This document shows positions 10,631-18,761 of a stretch of 64,000 nt of DNA, in pieces. How positions within the stretch are numbered: the stretch's first letter is position 1; the number at the start of each line of letters is the position of its first letter. Made by a program: the position numbers and the translations under genes. The notes under the pieces are model-generated. The model saw only the letters and a list, made by a program, of their open reading frames with translations. It ran no database searches and had not been told where the DNA came from. This stretch comes from Chitinophagales bacterium (GTDB taxonomy: Bacteria; Bacteroidota; Bacteroidia; Chitinophagales; Chitinophagaceae), in contig JAIXLB010000096.1 of NCBI GenBank assembly GCA_026931905.1, positions 1-64,000 on the forward strand, read 5' to 3'.

Positions 10631-11050
10631 ATGGCTGCAAAATCTGATAAGGGTGAAAATAAAAAACCCAAAGCAACAAAAGAAAATAAAGTTGAAAAAA
10701 CATCTTCAAAAAGTAAAAAACAATTAGAAGATGATGATGATGATTTTGAGGACGACTTAGATTCAACCTCAAAGTCAGGCAAACCTTCATCAAAAAAATC
10801 ATCAAAAAAATCAAAAAATGATATTGATGATGAAGACGATGATGATGTAGAAGAAACAGACGAATGGGAACAAGTAGAAGAAGAAGAAAGTTGGGACCCC
10901 GACTTTGATGAATTTGATATTCCTAAAGCCAAAGGGGGTAAAAGTAGAGGTAAAAAAGATGATGATGATTTGGGCTTAGATGAAGAGCTCAAAGAGTTTG
11001 ATGATATGTTTGTTGATGATGAAGACGATAATTACGATGATGATTTTTAA
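10631..11050 (+). CDS. Extremely acidic, low-complexity small protein
   Basis: A 139-residue protein with no cysteine, signal peptide or membrane segment. Residues 1-40 are Lys/Ser/Glu-rich and basic; the rest alternates runs of Asp/Glu with Lys/Ser blocks (KKSSKKSK at about 55-62). Two less repetitive motifs stand out: WDPDFDEFDIPK (about 92-103) and LDEELKEFDDMF near the C-terminus. These motifs and the ATG start in good context argue for a real gene rather than a repeat artefact. I recall similar acidic proteins next to purA in related bacteria, but cannot verify this here. It could be a nucleic-acid mimic or a charged chaperone-like protein; function unknown. pabB begins 11 bases downstream, so they may share a transcript. 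Confidence 0.75.
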   Translation: MAAKSDKGENKKPKATKENKVEKTSSKSKKQLEDDDDDFEDDLDSTSKSGKPSSKKSSKKSKNDIDDEDDDDVEETDEWEQVEEEESWDPDFDEFDIPKAKGGKSRGKKDDDDLGLDEELKEFDDMFVDDEDDNYDDDF

Positions 11051-11061
11051 TTTCATACATC

Positions 11062-12351
11062 GTGTTTTACCATCAAGCCTCTTTTTTAATCAATAACATT
11101 ACCGAATTTAAGCAACAGATATTAAGTTGGGCAAACCAATTTAATATCTGTTGCTTTTTAGACAATAATCAATACAATTTACCACACAGCAACATTGAGT
11201 GTTTGGTAGCAGTTAATCCTATTCATCAACTAAAGGTTGAAAACAATTCTCTTCAACAGTTACAGAAATTCATAACTCAACATCAAAAGAAATGGATTTT
11301 TGGTCATGTATCTTTTGAAGTAAAAGATGAAATTTTTAACACTACATCAAAACATGAAAACAAAGTAAATTTTCCTCCTCTCTATTTTTTTGTTCCACAA
11401 ATTGTAATAGAATTAAAAAATAATCAAGCAAATTTTTATTCTACAAAAAACAATATAGAAACCCTTTTTACTGCAATAAAAAACAGCACTACAACAACCT
11501 CTATACAATTCAAAAAAGAAAATCTTACTATCCAATCAAAAATTTCAAAGCAAACATATCTTGCAGCTATTGAGCAATTACAACAACATATTAAACATGG
11601 CGATTGTTATGAAATAAATTTTTGTCAAGAATTTTTTGCCGAAAATGCAAACATTAACCCAATAGAAGTTTATCAACAACTGAGCAAAGTTTCTCCTAAT
11701 CCTTTTGCTTGTTTTTATAAATTAAATAAAAATTATTTATTGTGTGCAAGCCCAGAAAGATTTATAAAAAAGCAAGATAGTACAATAATTTCTCAGCCCA
11801 TAAAAGGAACAATAAAACGAAATACAGCAAATGAAAAAGAAGATAAACTTCTTAAACAACAATTATTAAACAGTAAAAAAGATTGTAGCGAAAACGTAAT
11901 GATTGTTGATTTAGTAAGAAACGATTTAAGTAAAATTTGTAAAGAAGGTTCTGTAAAAGTAGATGAGCTATTTGGCATTTATACTTTTCCTCAAGTGCAT
12001 CAAATGATTTCTACCATAAGTGGTGAAGTTGAAAAAGACATAAATTTTGCATCTATTTTGCAAGCAACTTTTCCTATGGGCAGCATGACTGGTGCTCCTA
12101 AAAAACGAGTTTTAGAATTAACAGAGCAATACGAAAAAAGTAAAAGAGGTATTTATAGTGGTACAGTTGGCTACATTTCTCCAGAAAATAATTTTGACTT
12201 TAATGTTGTAATAAGAAGCATTATGTACAATGCTGTTGAACAATATTTAAGCTACCAAGTAGGCGGTGGCATTACATTTTACAGCAATGCACAGGAAGAA
12301 TATGAAGAGTGTTTATTAAAAGCACAAGCAATAAAAAAGGTTTTATCTTAA
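11062..12351 (+). CDS. pabB: Aminodeoxychorismate synthase component I (PabB-like)
   Basis: Converts chorismate to 4-amino-4-deoxychorismate for p-aminobenzoate and folate synthesis. It belongs to the anthranilate synthase component I/chorismate-utilising family: SPNPFACFYK (211-220), ASPERFIK (229-236), DLVRNDLSKIC (283-293) and GSMTGAPKKR (340-349). The key position reads PIKGT (246-250) with Lys248, the residue that distinguishes PabB from TrpE (PIAGT). Length 429 is normal for a component without a fused glutaminase. The start is GTG at 11062; the first in-frame ATG lies well inside the protein. No glutaminase partner (pabA) or lyase (pabC) is adjacent. The homocysteine methyltransferase gene follows. 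Confidence 0.9.
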   Translation: MFYHQASFLINNITEFKQQILSWANQFNICCFLDNNQYNLPHSNIECLVAVNPIHQLKVENNSLQQLQKFITQHQKKWIFGHVSFEVKDEIFNTTSKHENKVNFPPLYFFVPQIVIELKNNQANFYSTKNNIETLFTAIKNSTTTTSIQFKKENLTIQSKISKQTYLAAIEQLQQHIKHGDCYEINFCQEFFAENANINPIEVYQQLSKVSPNPFACFYKLNKNYLLCASPERFIKKQDSTIISQPIKGTIKRNTANEKEDKLLKQQLLNSKKDCSENVMIVDLVRNDLSKICKEGSVKVDELFGIYTFPQVHQMISTISGEVEKDINFASILQATFPMGSMTGAPKKRVLELTEQYEKSKRGIYSGTVGYISPENNFDFNVVIRSIMYNAVEQYLSYQVGGGITFYSNAQEEYEECLLKAQAIKKVLS

Positions 12352-12390
12352 TCGTAAAAACTATACCATCTATTTTTATTACTTTTGTTG

Positions 12391-12447
12391 CAGTAGGCAG
12401 ATTTGTTTATTGTTCAGCCTGCTTGAAAAAACTGAACTAATAAACGA
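12391..12447 (+). promoter_or_regulatory. SAM-II-like riboswitch (H-type pseudoknot)
   Basis: Two interlocked helices can form. P1 pairs AGTAGGC (12392-12398) with GCCTGCT (12417-12423), including one G-T pair. P2 pairs GTTCAG (12412-12417) with CTGAAC (12432-12437), so the 5' strand of P2 lies at the 3' end of the P1 loop: a classical H-type pseudoknot. Sequence features fit the SAM-II aptamer as I remember it: GATTTG at the start of the P1 loop, a TTG-CAG-CC-like end of the loop, an A-rich linker, and CTAATAAA after P2 where SAM-II has GCTAAAAA. The P2 bases differ from the known sequences but keep pairing. It precedes a homocysteine methyltransferase gene, a fitting target for S-adenosylmethionine control. 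Confidence 0.68.
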
Positions 12448-12488
12448 AAATCATTTCTGAAAAACTTCACAAATTATTTTTTCGTTTA
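12441..12488 (+). promoter_or_regulatory. Inverted repeat after the SAM-II-like element
   Basis: TAAACGAAAA (12441-12450) is perfectly complementary to TTTTCGTTTA (12479-12488), with a 28-base loop. The left arm overlaps the 3' end of the predicted aptamer, so the hairpin could compete with ligand binding and act as the expression platform. No T-run follows it, which argues against a simple terminator. Confidence 0.4.
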
Positions 12489-12538
12489 CAAGTTTTAGAA
12501 CAAATTTTTTAATAACCAAAGGTTAAACAATTCCTTAT

Positions 12539-13552
12539 ATGGCAAGCATTAGAGAAGAACTTGAAAAAAGAATTTTAATTATTGATGGTGCAATGGGCAC
12601 TATGATTCAAAGATATAAATTGGAAGAAAAAGACTTTAGAGGAGAGCGTTTTAAAGACTTTCATAAAGATGTTAAAGGCAATAACGATTTATTGAGCATT
12701 ACACAGCCACAAATTATTACAAGTATTCATAAAGAATATTTAGAAGCAGGTGCCGATATTATTGAAACAAATACATTTAGTAGTACAAGTATTGCTCAAG
12801 CAGATTATGATATGCAGTCTTTAGCCTATGAACTAAATGTTGCATCAGCTACATGTGCTAAAAATGCAATTAAAGAATTTGCTGCATCAACCAAAAACAA
12901 TACACCAAAATTTATTGCTGGTGCAATAGGACCATTGAACAAAACTTTAAGCCTTTCACCAGATGTAAATAACCCAGGCTTTCGTGCAGTAACTTTTGAT
13001 GAAGTAGTAGCAGCTTATACTGAACAAATTAATGGTTTATTAGATGGTGGTGTAGATATTCTTTTAATAGAAACTATTTTTGATACACTCAATGCCAAAG
13101 CAGCCATTTTTGCAGCTAAAAAATTATTCAGAGAAAGAAATATGGAAGTGCCAATAATGATTAGTGGTACAATAACTGATGCAAGTGGAAGAACTTTAAG
13201 TGGACAAACCTTAGAGGCTTTTTATGTTTCAGTACAACATGCAAACCCTTTGAGCGTAGGCTTAAATTGTGCCTTAGGGGCTAAAGAAATGCGTGGTCAT
13301 ATTGAAGAGTTGTCGAACATTGCAACCTGTTATGTTTCATCTTATCCCAATGCAGGCTTACCAAATGCTATGGGCGAATATGATGAAGCTCCAGAAGATA
13401 CTGCTCACTTTTTAGAAGAATGGGCAGCTAATGGTTGGGTAAATATTGTTGGGGGTTGTTGTGGTACAACACCAGATCATATTAAACATATTGCAGAACA
13501 TGTAAAAAATATTTCGCCAAGAAAACTACCAGTATTAGAAAATAGTTTATAA
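12539..13552 (+). CDS. Homocysteine S-methyltransferase domain protein (MetH N-terminal module)
   Basis: A 337-residue stand-alone copy of the homocysteine-binding barrel of cobalamin-dependent methionine synthase. The start [15 protein letters not shown] and [11 protein letters not shown] match MetH rather than BHMT-type enzymes. The zinc ligands are present: Cys244 in GLNCALG and Cys307-Cys308 in VGGCCGTTP. In E. coli MetH this module is the first ~325 residues of a single long chain. Here the frame ends at residue 337 and the pterin, B12 and activation domains are not in the window; the next gene is on the opposite strand. Split MetH proteins are known in Bacteroidota, so the remainder is probably elsewhere. 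A SAM-II-like pseudoknot lies about 90 bases upstream, implying repression by S-adenosylmethionine. Confidence 0.9.
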   Translation: MASIREELEKRILIIDGAMGTMIQRYKLEEKDFRGERFKDFHKDVKGNNDLLSITQPQIITSIHKEYLEAGADIIETNTFSSTSIAQADYDMQSLAYELNVASATCAKNAIKEFAASTKNNTPKFIAGAIGPLNKTLSLSPDVNNPGFRAVTFDEVVAAYTEQINGLLDGGVDILLIETIFDTLNAKAAIFAAKKLFRERNMEVPIMISGTITDASGRTLSGQTLEAFYVSVQHANPLSVGLNCALGAKEMRGHIEELSNIATCYVSSYPNAGLPNAMGEYDEAPEDTAHFLEEWAANGWVNIVGGCCGTTPDHIKHIAEHVKNISPRKLPVLENSL

Positions 13553-13555
13553 AAC

Positions 13556-14191
13556 TTAATCAAAATTATATTCGTAATAAGAGTTTAAATGTGTATTGGG
13601 TTTCATTTCTATAATGGGTTTTATAATTCCATCATGTAAACTATAAACCCAGCCATGCAAACTTGGAGAATTTTTTTCTTTCCATGACTTTTGAACGATA
13701 GATGTTTTAGCTAAATTTTTAATTTGCTCCATCACATTCAACTCTATCAATCTATCATAACGCTGCTTATCATCTTTTATGTTTTGCAATTCATCATTAT
13801 GTATGCGTTGAATATCTTTTATATTCGAAAGCCACATATTTAGTATGTGATTCAAATCTGTTTTTTCCATTGCAGCTTTTACTCCTCCACAGCCATAATG
13901 CCCACAAACAATAACATGTTTTACTTTTAAACTATTTACTGCATAATCCAAAACTGCTAATAAATTAACATCAGTGTTTACTACTAAATTGGCAATATTT
14001 CTATGAACGAAAATTTCACCTGGTTGTGTACCTGTAACTAAATCTGCAGGCATTCTACTATCGCTACAACCTATCCATAAAAAATCTGGAGTTTGAATAT
14101 TTACTAATGCTTCAAAATAAGTTGGATTTTTTTTTATTTTTTTAGCCGCCCAATTTTTATTTCCTTCCAATAATTTTAAAAAAGAATCCAT
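13556..14191 (-). CDS. Beta-class carbonic anhydrase
   Basis: Cytoplasmic zinc enzyme that interconverts CO2 and bicarbonate. The 211 residues include the full beta-class site: Cys42, Asp44 and Arg46 in CSDSRMP, and His98 plus Cys101 in CGHYGCGGV. Zinc would be held by Cys42, His98 and Cys101, with the Asp44-Arg46 dyad nearby. Length and motif spacing match clade B bacterial enzymes such as Can. It converges with the homocysteine methyltransferase gene with 3 bases between stop codons and is otherwise alone. Confidence 0.95.
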   Translation of the reverse strand: MDSFLKLLEGNKNWAAKKIKKNPTYFEALVNIQTPDFLWIGCSDSRMPADLVTGTQPGEIFVHRNIANLVVNTDVNLLAVLDYAVNSLKVKHVIVCGHYGCGGVKAAMEKTDLNHILNMWLSNIKDIQRIHNDELQNIKDDKQRYDRLIELNVMEQIKNLAKTSIVQKSWKEKNSPSLHGWVYSLHDGIIKPIIEMKPNTHLNSYYEYNFD

Positions 14192-14352
14192 AAAAGTAAT
14201 TTTAGCAGTTATTAAAAAAGATATTCAAAATTAGTAGAATTTTAAATGTTAAGCTAAGATAGCACTACAAATTTCAACTATACCAAATTCGTTTTCAATT
14301 TAGTAAAATTATTCGCAAATTTTTAAGCAACTTTGCTGTTCATAATTTAACC

Positions 14353-16380
14353 ATGAGTTTATATTGTAATTCGCTTACTCAATACAGTCGTTTAAAAACC
14401 AAAGAAGTAAAAGTTGGCAATTTATTATTAGGAAATTTTCATCCTATAAGAGTGCAAACAATGACTACAACAGATACAATGAATACCATTGCAACAGTTG
14501 AGCAAACTATACGTTGTATTGAAGCAGGTGCAGAGCTTGTGCGTATTACAGCACCCAGTAAAAAAGAAGCAGAAAATTTATTACATATAAAAAACGAATT
14601 ACAAAAACGTGGTTATTCAACTCCTTTAGTTGCTGATATTCATTTTACACCCAATGCTGCTGAAATTGCTGCAAGAATTATAGAAAAAGTACGAATTAAC
14701 CCTGGCAATTATGTAGATAAAAAAAAGTTTGAACAAATAGATTACAACGATGTTGAATATGCAGAAGAAATAGATAGAATAAGAGAACGATTTACGCCAT
14801 TAATTAAAATTTGCAAAGAATATGGAACAGCCATGCGTATTGGTACAAACCATGGTTCGCTGAGTGATAGAATTATGAGCCGTTATGGAGATACTGCAAA
14901 AGGAATGGTTGAAAGTGCAATGGAGTTTTTACGAATTGCAAGAGATGAAAATTACCACAACATTATATTAAGCATGAAATCGAGTAACCCTCAGGTAATG
15001 GTGCAAGCCTATAGATGGCTTATACAACAAATGGATAAAGAATTTGGCGAATGTTATCCATTGCATTTAGGCGTTACAGAAGCAGGTGATGGAGAAGATG
15101 GAAGAGTAAAAAGTGCTGCTGGTATTGGTACTTTGTTAGAAGATGGAATTGGCGATACTATTAGAGTTTCACTTACTGAAGATCCTGAACTCGAAATTCC
15201 AGTTTGTAAAGATTTGGTAAAACGTTATAATTTTTCTTCCAACGAAAAAAATAATATTCCCGCTGTAAACAAAATTTCTTACTCACCATTAGAATATACA
15301 AGAAGAGCAACTTTTGAAGTTGCCAATACTGGCAAAACGCATGTTCCTATTGTGATTGCAGATTTAAGGCATATAGAAAATATTACTCCAAAAACACTGC
15401 AAAGTATTGGCTACACTTATTTTAAAATGTCTGATAAATGGCGTATTAGCGATTCGGCAGCAGATTATATTTTAACAGGAAAACCAGAATTAGATTTTGC
15501 ATTGCCTGGTACTTTAAAAGTAATTACCTGGCAAAATCATGTACAGCAAGCAAAAGAGAAAGACAAGTATTTTCCTATGTTTGATGCTAAAGGATATTTA
15601 GAAAATGAAAATAAAAACAACACTCTCAATTTCGTAATGATAGATTGTTTTAGTGATGAAACAACTATTAATGATTTTACTTTTTTAGATGAATTAGCAA
15701 ACGATGCTTCTGTTGTATTTTGTCTTTCTTCCAACAACAAAAATGAAATGCAAGCTATAAGAAGAATGTTTATAGAGCTAATGAATAGAGGAATAAAAAA
15801 TCCTGTAGTTATTTTTTCAAAAAGTAATTGGCATACAACTGATGAGCATTTAATTCATTTTGCAACCAATGCAGGAGCCTTGTTTTTAGATGGTTTTGGC
15901 GATGGAATTTGTTTAAACATGGCACACGAAAGTTATGATGAATTAGTAGCACAACACCAACAATCTACACAAGGCAGAAATTATAGCAGCAACAAAACAG
16001 TTGAGCAATTTATTAATAATACAGCCTTCTCAATTTTACAAGCAACAAGAACAAGAATTTCTAAAACCGAATATATTAGTTGTCCAAGTTGTGGAAGAAC
16101 ATTGTTTGATTTACAAGAAACAACAGCAAAAATTCGTAACAGAACCAATCATTTAAAAGGAGTTAAAATTGCTATTATGGGTTGCATTGTAAATGGACCA
16201 GGTGAAATGGCTGATGCAGATTTTGGTTATGTAGGCAGTGGTCCAGGAAAAATAACTTTATACAAAGGAAAAGAAATTGTAAAAAGAAATATTGATAGCA
16301 ATGTTGCAGTTGATGAACTCATTAACTTATTAAAAGAAAACAATGCTTGGATAGAACCAGAAGAAGTGGAAACAAAATAA
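14353..16380 (+). CDS. ispG: 4-hydroxy-3-methylbut-2-en-1-yl diphosphate synthase, long form
   Basis: Penultimate enzyme of the MEP isoprenoid pathway, reducing MEcPP to HMBPP with a [4Fe-4S] cluster. The N-terminal TIM-barrel region begins with VKVGNLLLGNFHPIRVQTM and contains VADIHFTP and RINPGNY. The C-terminal cluster domain has CPSCGRTLFDL and IMGCIVNGPGEMADADFGYVG, supplying the cysteines and the conserved Asn-Gly-Pro. At 675 residues this is the long version seen in Bacteroidota, Chlamydiae and plants, with an extra domain (about residues 265-540) between barrel and cluster domains. It is a monocistronic gene followed by a hairpin and a convergent gene. Confidence 0.97.
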   Translation: MSLYCNSLTQYSRLKTKEVKVGNLLLGNFHPIRVQTMTTTDTMNTIATVEQTIRCIEAGAELVRITAPSKKEAENLLHIKNELQKRGYSTPLVADIHFTPNAAEIAARIIEKVRINPGNYVDKKKFEQIDYNDVEYAEEIDRIRERFTPLIKICKEYGTAMRIGTNHGSLSDRIMSRYGDTAKGMVESAMEFLRIARDENYHNIILSMKSSNPQVMVQAYRWLIQQMDKEFGECYPLHLGVTEAGDGEDGRVKSAAGIGTLLEDGIGDTIRVSLTEDPELEIPVCKDLVKRYNFSSNEKNNIPAVNKISYSPLEYTRRATFEVANTGKTHVPIVIADLRHIENITPKTLQSIGYTYFKMSDKWRISDSAADYILTGKPELDFALPGTLKVITWQNHVQQAKEKDKYFPMFDAKGYLENENKNNTLNFVMIDCFSDETTINDFTFLDELANDASVVFCLSSNNKNEMQAIRRMFIELMNRGIKNPVVIFSKSNWHTTDEHLIHFATNAGALFLDGFGDGICLNMAHESYDELVAQHQQSTQGRNYSSNKTVEQFINNTAFSILQATRTRISKTEYISCPSCGRTLFDLQETTAKIRNRTNHLKGVKIAIMGCIVNGPGEMADADFGYVGSGPGKITLYKGKEIVKRNIDSNVAVDELINLLKENNAWIEPEEVETK

Positions 16381-16411
16381 TTAATGCAAGAAAATAATTC
16401 TCTTGCATTAA
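16381..16411. terminator. Hairpin between convergent genes (possible terminator)
   Basis: TTAATGCAAGA (16381-16391) and TCTTGCATTAA (16401-16411) form a perfect 11-bp stem with a 9-base loop directly after the ispG stop. There is no strong T-run on either strand, so termination would be weak or Rho-assisted. Confidence 0.45.
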
Positions 16412-16440
16412 CCATAAAAATTACCCACATCAATTATTCA

Positions 16441-16881
16441 TTAAAATTTATACACGCCGCCATTAGGTGTAATTTTTAAAATAATTATTTTTTGAGTTAG
16501 TTTTTCATTAAAGGAAATATAATAATTCACTTCTCCATTTTCATTGGTTACAGCAATACATTCTTTTATATTATACAATGGAAAAGAGTAGTTTTTTGTA
16601 AATTCACGAATGGCATTTTGTGGCAATTCATTTAAAGCAATGGATTTTGTTAGCCCTAAAAATGTTCCATCATACAAATAAAAGGCAGAAACTTTTTCTC
16701 CATTTAATTCAAAGGTTGCTTTCGTAAATCTGCTATCCGATTGCCATTCTACATTTTCAGCATTATTAAAATCGCTGTAAAATGAATTTAAAATAACATT
16801 AGAAATTTTGCTTCTGTCATTTGCTGAAGCATTAAATGCAAGAGCTATAATGGTGAGCACTGCGAAAATTATCTTTTTCAT
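16441..16881 (-). CDS. Secreted small protein, PepSY-like
   Basis: A 146-residue protein with a signal peptide (MKKIIFAVLTIIALAFNASA, cleavage expected after Ala20). The mature part has the alternating pattern of a small alpha/beta domain: an N-terminal helix (SDFNNAENVEWQSD), then strands around FTKATFELNGEKVSAFYLYDG and FLGLTKSIALNELPQ. This arrangement (asking whether residues after NV-W match a node like KVSAFYDADGTLLGT) is typical of the PepSY-like/DUF2874-type periplasmic proteins of Bacteroidota, but the assignment is by resemblance only. It probably acts in the periplasm. It converges with ispG. Confidence 0.7.
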   Translation of the reverse strand: MKKIIFAVLTIIALAFNASANDRSKISNVILNSFYSDFNNAENVEWQSDSRFTKATFELNGEKVSAFYLYDGTFLGLTKSIALNELPQNAIREFTKNYSFPLYNIKECIAVTNENGEVNYYISFNEKLTQKIIILKITPNGGVYKF

Positions 16882-17179
16882 AATAAATTGTTTTAGAGTT
16901 AAAGTTGTAATGTTTGTTTTTAAAAATATTTCGTTTGACGATGTAAAAGTACTTTGGGTTTAAAAGGCTAATAAAGCATTATGTTTAAAATAAGCTAATT
17001 ATTATTTTTTAGGATGAATGGTAAAATATAGAAATTTCAAAAAGCCATCTTATCTTTTAAAAGGCTTTACTACAAAGCATTTAAAAGAATTTCTTAATAA
17101 AATGCAAATGCGTGTTGTAATTTGGTTAAATTATAGTTTTGGTATGATTAACTTTGTGCAATAAATAATTTTTTACAAA
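16882..17179. other. Intergenic region between divergent secreted-protein genes
   Basis: No open frame of note. It holds a weak AAAGCC/GGCTTT inverted repeat (17041-17046 and 17063-17068) and a promoter-like motif near the right end, listed separately. Both flanking genes point outward, so it should contain two promoters. Confidence 0.5.
17149..17156 (+). promoter_or_regulatory. -7 promoter element for the 17180 hydrolase gene
   Basis: TAACTTTG matches TAnnTTTG, 23 bases before the ATG at 17180. A TTTG lies at 17121-17124, slightly further than usual. Confidence 0.5.
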
Positions 17180-18121
17180 ATGAAAAAGTTCAAACTGATA
17201 TTTTTTTTAATTTTTATTTTAAGTTATCAAATACAGGCACAACAAAATATTGAAAATAATTTTAGCATTACAATTAAAGAAGGAAAATTGGCAGGTTCTT
17301 TTATTGCATCAAATAATAAAGAAAATATAGTTATCATTATTGCAGGTTCAGGACCTACTGACAGAAATGGAAATAATCCTTTAGGTGTTGCAGCTTCTTC
17401 ATATAAAATGTTGGCAAACGAATTGAGCAAAAATAATATAGCATCTTTACGTTATGATAAAAGAGGTGTTGCCGAAAGCAAAGTAAATAACTTTAAAGAA
17501 AAGGAATTGCGTTTTGAAAATTATATTGATGATGCTGTTTTAATGTACCAGTATGCAAAAGATAGTTTAGGCTACAAAAACATTTATTTTATTGGTCATA
17601 GCGAAGGTTCTTTAATTGGAATAATTGCCTCTCAAAACACAAAAGTAAAGGGCTTTATTTCTTTAAGTGGTGCAGGCAAACCAATAGATGAAGTTATTTT
17701 GAACCAATTAGAATCGCAGCCAGAAAATATTTATCAGGAATCTGCTAATATTTTAAAATTATTAAAAGAAGGAAAAGAAACAGACGATGTACCACAATAT
17801 TTATACTCCTTGTTTCGCCCTTCTGTACAGCCTTACATGATTTCTTGGATAAAATACAACCCTGTTAATGAAATAAAAAAACTTTCTGTTCCCGTATTAA
17901 TTATCAATGGCTCTTGCGATGTACAAGTAAAACCAGAAGAAGCACAATTACTGTATATGGCAAATACAAAAAACAAAGTCGTAATCATCAAAAACATGAC
18001 GCATACTTTAAAAAACACTTCTGATGATTGTGATGATTCAAGCATGGAAACCTATACTAATGAGAGCTTACCACTCAATAAAGAATTGGTTGATGAAGTT
18101 GTAAAATTTATTAATCATTAA
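17180..18121 (+). CDS. Secreted alpha/beta hydrolase
   Basis: A 313-residue exported hydrolase. Residues 1-21 are a signal peptide ending in QIQAQ. The mature part has an oxyanion-loop segment (IIAGSGPTDRNGNNP, about 51-65), the nucleophile elbow GHSEGS with the catalytic Ser, and a late Asp/His region (NGSCDVQVKPEEA and NMTHTLK) completing the triad. The motif set resembles the YpfH/BAAT or S9-like hydrolases that Bacteroidota place in the periplasm. Substrate unknown. The next gene starts 12 bases after the stop, suggesting a shared transcript. Confidence 0.85.
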   Translation: MKKFKLIFFLIFILSYQIQAQQNIENNFSITIKEGKLAGSFIASNNKENIVIIIAGSGPTDRNGNNPLGVAASSYKMLANELSKNNIASLRYDKRGVAESKVNNFKEKELRFENYIDDAVLMYQYAKDSLGYKNIYFIGHSEGSLIGIIASQNTKVKGFISLSGAGKPIDEVILNQLESQPENIYQESANILKLLKEGKETDDVPQYLYSLFRPSVQPYMISWIKYNPVNEIKKLSVPVLIINGSCDVQVKPEEAQLLYMANTKNKVVIIKNMTHTLKNTSDDCDDSSMETYTNESLPLNKELVDEVVKFINH

Positions 18122-18133
18122 TTACATACTGCC

Positions 18134-18736
18134 TTGAATTATTTAGCCCATGCTTACTTTTCTTTTCAAAATGAAGATGTTTTAACGGGCAATATGATTA
18201 GCGATTTTGTAAAGGGTAAAAAGAAATTTGATTATCCTTTAGTTATTCAAAAAGGAATAGAGCTACATAGAAGTATTGATAATTTTACTGATAATCATAC
18301 AGCAACTAAAGAAGCAAAGCAATACTTCAAACCCTTTGTTGGCTTGTATGCTGGTGCTTTTGTTGATGTTGTTTATGACCATTTTTTAGCTATTGATAAA
18401 AATCAATTTACAACAGAAAAAAGCCTAAACACTTTTACACAAAGCACTTACATAGCTTTAGAAAGCAACAAAATATTTTTACCAGAAATTTTTAAAAACA
18501 TGTTGCTCAACATGAAAACTCAAAACTGGTTGTACAATTATCAATTTTTATGGGGTATGGAAAAAAGTTTTGAAGGAGTTGTTCATAGAGCAAGTTATTT
18601 AGATAGTTCTACAGAGGCTTTTAGTGCTTTTAAAAATAATTATATAGCATTACAACATTGCTACAATGCTTTTATTAATGATGTAAAAAGTTTTGCCTTT
18701 AAAGAGTTCAGTATTTTAATTACCCAAGAGAATTAG
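18134..18736 (+). CDS. Acyl carrier protein phosphodiesterase-like protein (AcpH family)
   Basis: A 200-residue protein that starts MNYLAHAYFSFQNEDVLTGN, the typical AcpH opening, followed by MISDFVKGK and the metal-site pattern GIELHRSIDNFTDNH and VYDHFLA. AcpH removes the 4'-phosphopantetheine group from acyl carrier protein. The helical, HD-like fold and length match. The start is TTG at 18134; the family signature begins at this very codon, so no other start fits. It lies 12 bases after the hydrolase gene and 25 bases before the oxidoreductase gene, so the three may be one operon. Confidence 0.88.
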   Translation: MNYLAHAYFSFQNEDVLTGNMISDFVKGKKKFDYPLVIQKGIELHRSIDNFTDNHTATKEAKQYFKPFVGLYAGAFVDVVYDHFLAIDKNQFTTEKSLNTFTQSTYIALESNKIFLPEIFKNMLLNMKTQNWLYNYQFLWGMEKSFEGVVHRASYLDSSTEAFSAFKNNYIALQHCYNAFINDVKSFAFKEFSILITQEN

Positions 18737-18761
18737 CGATACAACTTTTATTTTTGCTTCC

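Noticed and set aside
10612-10992. 126-residue Ser-rich frame on the minus strand
   Set aside because: It is the complement of the Asp/Glu/Lys codon runs of the acidic protein; Ser/Ser repeats arise automatically from GAT/GAA-rich DNA.
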